This document shows, in pieces, positions 6,603 to 12,481 of a stretch of DNA of 23,092 nucleotides (the first letter of the stretch is position 1; every line of letters starts with the position of its first letter). The notes beneath the pieces are model-generated. The model was given only the letters and a program-made list of their open reading frames with translations, made no database searches and was not told the origin of the DNA. This DNA comes from Stigonema sp964246695 (GTDB taxonomy: Bacteria; Cyanobacteriota; Cyanobacteriia; Cyanobacteriales; Nostocaceae): the NCBI GenBank assembly GCA_964246695.1, contig CAXTSI010000080.1, positions 1 through 23,092 of the forward strand. Direction: 5' to 3'. Both the position numbers and the translations under genes were made by a program.

Positions 6603-8513
6603 CTATGTTTTTCCCAACATCTGTAGATTATGCAAAGTAGCGTACAGTCCACCTTGCTGTAGCAGTTCTTCATGACTTCCTTGTTCGATTAATTCTCCCT
6701 GCTTCAGCACAAAAATTCGATCCACATTGCGAATGGTAGACAGGCGGTGAGCGATGATAATGGCAGTACGTCCCACCAAAAGCTCGTTTAAAGCTTTTTG
6801 AACTAAAGCTTCTGTCCCCACATCTAGGCTTGCCGTCGCTTCATCGAGTACCAAAATTTCTGGATCGCGAATAGCAGCACGGGCAAAAGCTAAAAGTTGC
6901 TTTTGACCACTAGAAATATTTGTACCTCGTTCTCTAAGTTGGGTATCGTAGCCTTGGGGCAGTTGTGCAATAAACTGGGCGATGTTGGTTTTTTCTGCCG
7001 CTTGTTGAATCTCTTCAAAGGTGTAGCTATCTCCTAGGGTGATGTTGCTTTTAACATCGCCAGCAAATAAAAAGCCTTCTTGCAAAATCACTCCCATGTA
7101 ACGGCGCAGTTCTGCTTGGGGTAATTCTCGGATATCTATTCCATCTACCAAAATGCGTCCTTTGCTTGGTTCATAGAGACGACACAAAAGACGAATGATG
7201 GAACTTTTCCCCGCACCTGTAGGACCTACTAAGGCAATTTTCTCACCCGGATGTATCGTGAAGTCTAGGTCTTTAATTACGTAATCATCGTCTTTGTAGG
7301 CAAACCAGACATTTTCAAAACGGATTTCTCCCAGATCCGATTTGGGATTTGGGATTTGAGAGTTGAGATTATCTGGTTGCTCGTCAGTGTCCTCCAGTCT
7401 TGGCAACTCGTCGATATACCCCAATCTAGAATCCAAAATCGAGAATCTAGGATTGCTGGTATCGCTGATTTCTATCGGTTCATCTAAAATGTCGTTGACG
7501 CGCTCAATAGCGGTAAAACCAGCTTGAAGTGTCGTGAATTTTTCTGCAAACTGCCGTAAAGGGTCGAATAATTTCTGACCATACAATACAAACGCAGATA
7601 ATGTCCCAAAAGTCAACTGCTTTTGTAAAAGCAAAAAACCGCCCACCCACAGAACACCTGCAACGGCAATCAGGGCAATCCATTCCAGAGTAGCCGAAAC
7701 CGCTGAATCATAAAAGATGGTCTGATCCAGATCTTTGATGTAACGCTTGTTGGTAGTGCGAAACAACTCAGCATTGAATTTTTCTCGTCGGAACAATTGC
7801 ACTATATTAATACCGACAATGTTTTCTTGTAGCTGAGAATTAAGTATAGAAAGTTCATCCCGCGCTTTGTAATTGGCGACACGGTACTGCTGCTGGAAGT
7901 AAACAATTAACCCCGTAACTGGCAACAGCATCAACAGCAGCAACAAAGCGAGTTCCCACTGAATGGAAAACATAAAACCGATAATTACCAGCATGGAAAA
8001 CAAATCTGACACAATGCCGATCGCCCCTGTGGAAAACACATCTCCTAACACTTCCACATCACTGGTAAGCCTGGTAATTAATTTACCTACGGGTGTCCTG
8101 TCAAAAAAGCGCACGGCTAGAGATGTTACATGCTGAAATAAGTCTTGCCGAATTGCTGCAGTGATTTGTTGTCCCACCTTCTGCACGAGATAACCCTGAA
8201 TACCTGTAAATGAAAGTTGTACAGACACCGTGGTCAACAACAACACCTCTAGAATATTTAGCCCTTGTAATAATGGGCGATCCCTGAGAAATTGGTACGT
8301 GCTAGGTTCTTTGCGAATTAGGGAAATAGCCTGTCCGATGAGTAGTGGTTGCACGGCGTTAGCTACGGCGATCGGCACAAGTAGCAGCACACAAATTACC
8401 AGCAGTCCTCTACTACTACGGGCATAAGGTACTAAACGCAAAAATAACCGCCAGTCATTTTCACGCCGACGGTGTTTTGTGTCAAAATTCTTTAACGGTT
8501 TTTCAGCGCTCAT
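6603..8513 (-). CDS. MsbA-like ABC exporter, fused membrane and ATPase domains
   Basis: This 636-residue half-transporter should work as a dimer in the cytoplasmic membrane, exporting lipids, drugs or peptides; the substrate is unknown. The type IV exporter membrane domain covers about 25-340 with six helices. The ATPase domain (about 396-636) has Walker A GPTGAGKSS (430-438), signature ISSGQKQ (533-539, the usual L replaced by I), Walker B ILVLDEA (553-559) and switch H589. All catalytic residues are present. The linker between domains is unusually long: residues 353-364 and 381-392 are encoded by degenerate 7-bp tandem repeats (7423-7457 and 7339-7373), which appear to have inserted in frame. 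No C39 peptidase-like domain is present. It is divergent from the acetyltransferase gene, 53 bases away. The start lacks a clear Shine-Dalgarno site. Confidence 0.92.
   Translation of the reverse strand: MSAEKPLKNFDTKHRRRENDWRLFLRLVPYARSSRGLLVICVLLLVPIAVANAVQPLLIGQAISLIRKEPSTYQFLRDRPLLQGLNILEVLLLTTVSVQLSFTGIQGYLVQKVGQQITAAIRQDLFQHVTSLAVRFFDRTPVGKLITRLTSDVEVLGDVFSTGAIGIVSDLFSMLVIIGFMFSIQWELALLLLLMLLPVTGLIVYFQQQYRVANYKARDELSILNSQLQENIVGINIVQLFRREKFNAELFRTTNKRYIKDLDQTIFYDSAVSATLEWIALIAVAGVLWVGGFLLLQKQLTFGTLSAFVLYGQKLFDPLRQFAEKFTTLQAGFTAIERVNDILDEPIEISDTSNPRFSILDSRLGYIDELPRLEDTDEQPDNLNSQIPNPKSDLGEIRFENVWFAYKDDDYVIKDLDFTIHPGEKIALVGPTGAGKSSIIRLLCRLYEPSKGRILVDGIDIRELPQAELRRYMGVILQEGFLFAGDVKSNITLGDSYTFEEIQQAAEKTNIAQFIAQLPQGYDTQLRERGTNISSGQKQLLAFARAAIRDPEILVLDEATASLDVGTEALVQKALNELLVGRTAIIIAHRLSTIRNVDRIFVLKQGELIEQGSHEELLQQGGLYATLHNLQMLGKT
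7339..7373. repeat. Heptamer tandem repeat (STRR) inside ABC exporter gene
   Basis: GATTTGG, GATTTGG, GATTTGA, GAGTTGA and GATTATC run in direct succession with period 7. The tract encodes linker residues 381-392 (reading SQIPNP on the minus strand). Confidence 0.7.
7423..7457. repeat. Second heptamer tract inside ABC exporter gene
   Basis: AATCTAG, AATCCAA, AATCGAG, AATCTAG and GATTGCT follow one another with period 7. They encode linker residues 353-364 (RFSILDSRLG on the minus strand). The sequence is related to, but not identical with, the tract at 7339. Confidence 0.65.
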
Positions 8514-8566
8514 ATTAGAGCATTATATTAATTTTTACAATACAAAAATTATACAATCTCATTGTA

Positions 8567-9103
8567 ATGTTAGCGTTTGTACTTGACACTATGCCAGAGA
8601 CTGAAACTGCCCGACTGCGATTAAGGCAGTTTACCCCTGAGGATCTAGATGACCTGTTTCGTCTCTACAGCGATCCAGAAGTCATGAGGTATTTATTGCC
8701 AAGAACAAGAGAACAGACTCAGATAAGCTTACGCAAACATATCCAACAGTGGCAAGAACACAACTTTGGCATGTGGGCAGTCATTCATAAAGATAGCGGT
8801 AAGATGATTGGTCGCTGCGGACTTGGTTTCTTGGACAATACGCCTGAAGTTGAACTTGGTTATGTGTTTGACAAGCATTATTGGAACATGGGAATTGCTA
8901 CAGAAGCTTCTGTAGCAACTCTGAAATATGGGTTTTTGTTCGTCAAGCTGGAACGAATTGTTGCCATTGCCAACCCGGAAAACATCGCTTCAGTGCGCGT
9001 GATTCAAAAAGTCGGGATGAAGTATCAAAAGAATGCTCGCTACTACGGTCAAGATGTAGTGTATTACTCTATCTTAAGCTTAGAATGGCAACCAGATGAT
9101 TGA
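8567..9103 (+). CDS. GNAT acetyltransferase, RimJ/RimL-like
   Basis: This 178-residue protein would transfer an acetyl group from acetyl-CoA to an amine, either a protein N-terminus or a small molecule. The fold opens with TARLRLRQFTPEDLDDLFRLYSDPEVMRYL (14-43), typical of Acetyltransf_3 members. The acetyl-CoA loop is NMGIATEA (107-114), preceded by the strand VELGYVFDKHYW, and the C-terminal NPENIASVRVIQKVGM (136-151) is the usual motif-B segment. ATG 8567 gives an extra eight residues; ATG 8591 (MPETET) fits relatives better, and neither has a strong ribosome-binding site. The substrate cannot be told. Confidence 0.85.
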   Translation: MLAFVLDTMPETETARLRLRQFTPEDLDDLFRLYSDPEVMRYLLPRTREQTQISLRKHIQQWQEHNFGMWAVIHKDSGKMIGRCGLGFLDNTPEVELGYVFDKHYWNMGIATEASVATLKYGFLFVKLERIVAIANPENIASVRVIQKVGMKYQKNARYYGQDVVYYSILSLEWQPDD

Positions 9104-9230
9104 CCCGCTCTGCTCTTGTTCCTACACCAAGTTTTTGCGTTTCCTATGCCCTCTGCCTTCTGCCTTTCTTGGTAATATTACTGATGACAAGTAGTAAAAA
9201 CCACATTTAGATTAGTAGCGTAGCATAATT

Positions 9231-9264
9231 AATTACTGATAAAAAATGTTTTTTATCAGTAATT
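9231..9264. repeat. Perfect AT-rich palindrome
   Basis: Sixteen-base arms (AATTACTGATAAAAAA and its complement) flank a TG centre; one further A/T pair extends the stem. It lies 127 bases after the acetyltransferase stop codon. It could fold in RNA as a terminator-like hairpin, though no U-run follows; it may instead be a repeat. Confidence 0.6.
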
Positions 9265-9270
9265 ATCCTA

Positions 9271-9299
9271 TGTGACAGTCCCAGGTACGGAAAGTGAGC
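9271..9299 (+). repeat. Second copy of the 24-51 motif
   Basis: TGTGACAGTCCCAGGTACGG followed by AAAGTGAGC aligns with 24-51 with one gap. Here it is not directly upstream of a gene. Confidence 0.4.
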
Positions 9300-9424
9300 T
9301 AAAGCCTTAGTTTAATTTAGTACTTTGGGACCAGACATTTTTGAACACTTTCGTACCATATAACCATTTTTTCAACACGGAAAGCTCCTACAGTAGACAT
9401 CATAGCGCCTTCAAAATGCGCAAC

Positions 9425-9544
9425 TCACATCTTGCACCTGGGTGAAAAACCGGGTTTCTTGAGAATGACTAATGGTCAAACCCTTAATCTTTGGTTGAGA
9501 AACCCGGTTTTTTAGGTCTTGTTGAGAATGGTGCAAGATATCAG
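9425..9544 (-). mobile_element. Palindromic element B, copy 2 (120 bp, inverted)
   Basis: The reverse complement matches copy B1: ATCTTGCACCATTCTCAA, then AAGACCTAAAAAACCGGG, CTCAACCA and the far arm AGAAACCCGGTTTTT. It is 120 bases, the same as B1. The direct repeat GCAAC flanks it at 9420-9424 and 9545-9549. Different flanks at each copy but identical length argue for separate transposition events. Confidence 0.75.
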
Positions 9545-9614
9545 GCAACAAATAAATCACAGGAAATGCTGATGAAATAGTTTTTGCAACACAACCGAAT
9601 TACTTAATCAATTA

Positions 9615-9624
9615 GGGCATAGAC
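9615..9624. repeat. Left target-site duplication of element A3
   Basis: GGGCATAGAC directly abuts the left end of element A3 and is repeated exactly at 9740-9749 on its right side. Confidence 0.8.
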
Positions 9625-9739
9625 CAATACGGTTCACTTAGGGCTCTTCGGTGTGAATTTAAATCGATGTAGAGACTTCGTCCGATCGCTTCTCTACATA
9701 GGTTGACAGTAGGCAAATTATTTTAACTGAACCGTATTG
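9625..9739. mobile_element. Palindromic element A, copy 3 (115 bp) with target duplication
   Basis: Termini CAATACGGTTCA and TGAACCGTATTG are perfect 12-bp inverted repeats. The flanking 10-bp direct repeats (9615-9624 and 9740-9749) give the exact insertion boundaries. The interior differs from A1 and carries an imperfect GTAGAGAC-family palindrome (9669-9697). It ends 44 bases before the PqqD-like gene, so it may separate that operon from its former promoter or supply a new one. Confidence 0.82.
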
Positions 9740-9749
9740 GGGCATAGAC
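9740..9749. repeat. Right target-site duplication of element A3
   Basis: GGGCATAGAC, an exact copy of 9615-9624, begins at the base after the element terminus. Confidence 0.8.
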
Positions 9750-9783
9750 AAGTTGTAATTCTGAAATCAACGACAAGGAACAA

Positions 9784-10032
9784 ATGCTACCATTTCAATC
9801 ACTAACAGTCACCAAAGATGGCTTTGCTTTTGACGTTACTACAGGTGATAGCTTTACGTTAAACGGTTGTGGTCAGCTAGTCTTGCAACGTTTGCAACAC
9901 GGCGAAACCCAGCAACAAATTGTCCAGTTTCTATGTAATCGGTTCGACATTGCTCACAACACAGCAGAACGCGATGTTACGGACTTTTGCCAGCAACTCA
10001 ACACCTTGGGACTAACAAGGGATTATCAATGA
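9784..10032 (+). CDS. PqqD-family (RRE-like) small protein
   Basis: This 82-residue protein matches the PqqD family: a first hairpin GFAFDVTTGDSFTLNGCG (13-30), a helix LVLQRLQHGETQQQIVQFL (32-50), and the closing helix AERDVTDFCQQLNTLGL (61-77). PqqD-like domains (RiPP recognition elements) bind leader peptides and hand them to a modifying enzyme. AAGGA lies five bases before the ATG. The stop codon overlaps the start of the ATP-grasp gene (ATGA), so the two are translationally coupled. No radical-SAM enzyme and no obvious precursor peptide gene is nearby; whether it serves a peptide or carries out another role in this operon is unknown. Related stand-alone proteins are annotated as HPr-rel-A or PqqD-family chaperones. 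Confidence 0.85.
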   Translation: MLPFQSLTVTKDGFAFDVTTGDSFTLNGCGQLVLQRLQHGETQQQIVQFLCNRFDIAHNTAERDVTDFCQQLNTLGLTRDYQ

Positions 10033-11072
10033 AACCTTTGACAATTGCTATTACAGGCATCAATGCAGTCGATAATCCCGGTCCTGGTACGGGCATTGCC
10101 CGCAGCCTACGCCAGGACAGCCAACTGCCAACAAAAATCATCGGACTTGCCTACGATGCAATGGAACCGGGGCTGTATATGGATTGGCTGTTCGATCGTC
10201 GTTATCTCATGCCCTATCCCTCCTCGGAACCGGAGGTTCTGATTGAGCGGTTGCAGCAGATTCAACAGCAGGTTGGACTAGATTGCGTGATTCCCAATTT
10301 CGATGTGGAATTGCCGCTTTACATCCGGTGTGCCAAGGAATTGGAGTCGTTAGGCATCCAGACTTATCTGCCCACGCGAGAGCAGTTCGCGTTACGCAAC
10401 AAGGCACGGCTGAGCAAAGTGGCAGCAGAGTTTGGTGTCAACACACCGCAAACACTCATGGTGACTTCTAGCAAGGAACTGCATGAGGCGATCGCCGAAC
10501 TTCGCTTACCGTTAATGATTAAGGGTCCGTATTACGGAGCATACAAGGTATTTACCGAAGGCGAAGCACTGCAACGCTTCCATCAGTTGGCGGCGGAATG
10601 GAGAGGCTATCCGATCATCTTGCAGCAGTTTGTCACCGGCACCGAGCTGAACTTAGTGGGGCTTGGGGATGGCAAAGGCAGCCATCTCGGTCTAGTGGCG
10701 ATCAAAAAAATGTCGGTGACTGAACTCGGCAAAATCTGGAGCGGTGTAACCATTCATCACCCTGGCTTACTAAAAGCGGCGGAAGCATTCCTGCAGCATA
10801 CCCAATGGAAGGGACCTTTCGAGTTGGAATGTATTGCCGATATCGACGGCATGATTTATCTCATCGAGATTAATCCGCGCTTTCCAGCATGGACCTACTT
10901 TGCGACTGGGGTAGGCATCAATCTTCCCGCAAACTTGGTACGGACAGCGCTCAGATTACCCTTACTAGAACAGCAGAACTACGAAGCCGGCAAGTTGTTC
11001 ATGCGCTACACCTACGAAATGGTAACGGACGCAACCCCTCTACAAACTCTATTAACCTTGGGAGAACGATGA
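10029..11072 (+). CDS. ATP-grasp ligase, CarB/Ddl-like
   Basis: This 347-residue ATP-grasp enzyme would activate a carboxylate with ATP as an acyl phosphate and join it to an amine. The N-terminal pre-ATP-grasp domain (1-115) has TGINAVDNPGPGTGIARSLR and VIPNFDVELPLYI. The nucleotide-binding lysine is probably K165 in PLMIKGPYYGAYKV. QQFVTGTELNLVGL (199-212) and the metal-binding E280-I-N-P-R284 motif follow, so the active site looks complete. The substrates are unknown; the fold resembles carbamoyl-phosphate synthase and D-Ala-D-Ala ligase-like enzymes. The ATG at 10029 overlaps the previous stop codon; the longer reading frame upstream of it is just the same frame running through the PqqD gene. 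The next gene starts one base after the stop codon. Sampled GC content in the operon is higher than in the porin and kinase genes downstream. Confidence 0.88.
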   Translation: MKPLTIAITGINAVDNPGPGTGIARSLRQDSQLPTKIIGLAYDAMEPGLYMDWLFDRRYLMPYPSSEPEVLIERLQQIQQQVGLDCVIPNFDVELPLYIRCAKELESLGIQTYLPTREQFALRNKARLSKVAAEFGVNTPQTLMVTSSKELHEAIAELRLPLMIKGPYYGAYKVFTEGEALQRFHQLAAEWRGYPIILQQFVTGTELNLVGLGDGKGSHLGLVAIKKMSVTELGKIWSGVTIHHPGLLKAAEAFLQHTQWKGPFELECIADIDGMIYLIEINPRFPAWTYFATGVGINLPANLVRTALRLPLLEQQNYEAGKLFMRYTYEMVTDATPLQTLLTLGER

Positions 11073-11073
11073 C

Positions 11074-12477
11074 ATGGCGATCCAGTACGAAAAACCCGTA
11101 ATTCAAAAACTCCACAGCGGATTAATGAACAAGTTTGCGGGAAGCACCCTGTTGCACCGCAAGGTCAAAACGGAGATTGCGGGTGTGACAATCAACGATC
11201 TGGTTGAGCAGTACGGCTCACCGCTGTTTGTCTATTCAGAACAGACGCTGCGTCGGAAGTACCGCACCATGCGCAATGCATTTGCTACCCGTTATCCGGA
11301 TGTGACCTTTGGCTGGTCCTACAAGACCAACTATTTAAAGGCAATTTGTGCCATCCTGCATCAAGAAGGCGCGATCGCTGAATTGGTTTCCAAAATGGAA
11401 TACGACAAAGCAAAGGCACTGGGTATACCTGGGAACCAAATCATTCTCAACGGACCGTACAAACCATTTGCCACCCTAGAAGCTGCCGTGCGCGATGGCG
11501 TCACGATTAATATCGATCACCTAGATGAAATTGAGGATCTGGAGGCGATCGCGACCAAACTTGGTCAAACCATTTCAGTAGGTATCCGACTCAACCTGGA
11601 TGCTGGAATTCAACCCTGCTGGTCGCGCTTCGGCTTCAATCTAGAATCAGGTCAGGCAATGGACGCTATCCGGCGGATTGCTAGTGGCGGCAAATTGCGG
11701 GTGAATGGGCTACACAGTCATATTGGGACGTTCATCATGGAACCCGCTGCCTATGCCCGCCAAGTCGAGAAAATGGTGATGTTTGGCTATGAGGTCGAGC
11801 AAGTGTGCGGTTGGCGGATGGACTTCATAGACATTGGCGGCGGCTTTCCGTCCCGCAGCCGTCTCAAAGGCATGTACCATGCCGTAGAGGTGATGCTGCC
11901 GTCTATTGAGGAATATGCGGACGCGATTTGTGATGCTTTATGGGCGGCGTTGAAACCGGGGCATATGCCCAAACTGATTATCGAATCTGGTCGGGCGATT
12001 GTAGATGAAGCCGGGACGCTGATTACCACTGTGTGTGGCACTAAGCGACTGCCTGATGGCACCCGCGCCTATGTAGTGGATGGCGGTATCAATCTACTGT
12101 TCACGAGCTTTTGGTATCGCTTTGATATCGCCCTCGATCGCCAAGTTTCCGGTCCCTACCAACCATCGGTGATTTACGGACCGCTATGCATGAATATTGA
12201 TGCTGTTGATGAGGGGATTTCGCTGCCTCCGCTATCACGCGGCACCCGATTGGTCATCTCCACTGTGGGTGCTTACAACAACACCCAATGGCTACAGTTC
12301 ATTGAATACCGCCCTAATGTGGTATTGGTGACGGAAACGGGCGACGTGGAACTGATTCGTGAGGCGGAAGATCTCAGCGACCTAGAGCGAAGAGAACACC
12401 TGCCGCCCCGACTGGCAAATCTCTCTGTGCCCCCCGATCCCATGACCAAGTTGCAACTTTCTCGCGGACGGAGTTAG
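11074..12477 (+). CDS. Fold-III PLP decarboxylase, LysA / ornithine decarboxylase superfamily
   Basis: This 467-residue enzyme is of the alanine-racemase-fold decarboxylase group (diaminopimelate, ornithine/arginine and carboxynorspermidine decarboxylases). K84 in GWSYKTNYLKA is the PLP Schiff-base lysine. HSHIG (214-218), DIGGGF (253-258) and ESGR (304-307) bind the cofactor. The substrate-side motif GPLCMNID (369-377) supplies the catalytic cysteine C372, and GAYN (399-402) the conserved tyrosine. All key residues are present. It departs from housekeeping LysA in the usual GPLCxSxD pattern and has a 30-residue N-terminal extension. As the third gene of the operon it probably removes CO2 from an amino acid or conjugate made or joined by the ATP-grasp enzyme. 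The true substrate is unknown. Confidence 0.88.
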   Translation: MAIQYEKPVIQKLHSGLMNKFAGSTLLHRKVKTEIAGVTINDLVEQYGSPLFVYSEQTLRRKYRTMRNAFATRYPDVTFGWSYKTNYLKAICAILHQEGAIAELVSKMEYDKAKALGIPGNQIILNGPYKPFATLEAAVRDGVTINIDHLDEIEDLEAIATKLGQTISVGIRLNLDAGIQPCWSRFGFNLESGQAMDAIRRIASGGKLRVNGLHSHIGTFIMEPAAYARQVEKMVMFGYEVEQVCGWRMDFIDIGGGFPSRSRLKGMYHAVEVMLPSIEEYADAICDALWAALKPGHMPKLIIESGRAIVDEAGTLITTVCGTKRLPDGTRAYVVDGGINLLFTSFWYRFDIALDRQVSGPYQPSVIYGPLCMNIDAVDEGISLPPLSRGTRLVISTVGAYNNTQWLQFIEYRPNVVLVTETGDVELIREAEDLSDLERREHLPPRLANLSVPPDPMTKLQLSRGRS

Positions 12478-12481
12478 GGAA

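Larger units (their letters stand above)
9104..9783. other. Repeat-rich intergenic region upstream of the PqqD/ATP-grasp operon
   Basis: It holds a heptamer tract (TGCCCTC, TGCCTTC, TGCCTTTC at 9147-9168), an AT-rich perfect palindrome (9231-9264), a copy of the motif seen at 24-51 (9271-9299), element B2 and element A3. No gene is seen. Confidence 0.7.

Noticed and set aside
6344..6673. Short frames over the 28-bp palindrome near 6420
   Set aside because: They read through the palindrome and have no family resemblance or ribosome-binding site.
6603..8513. ABC exporter as the cognate type I secretion ATPase of the RTX-like protein
   Set aside because: It lacks a C39-like domain, no HlyD-type adaptor is nearby, and 456 bases with a repeat separate the genes; adjacency alone is weak.
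9703..9724. Promoter inside element A3 (TTGACA at 9703-9708)
   Set aside because: The nearest TATTTT is only 10 bases away, too close for a standard sigma-70 promoter; no better -10 was found.
9987..10028. Longer N-terminus for the ATP-grasp protein
   Set aside because: These 14 codons lie inside the PqqD-like gene in another frame; the ATG at 10029 overlapping the stop codon gives a family-like N-terminus.
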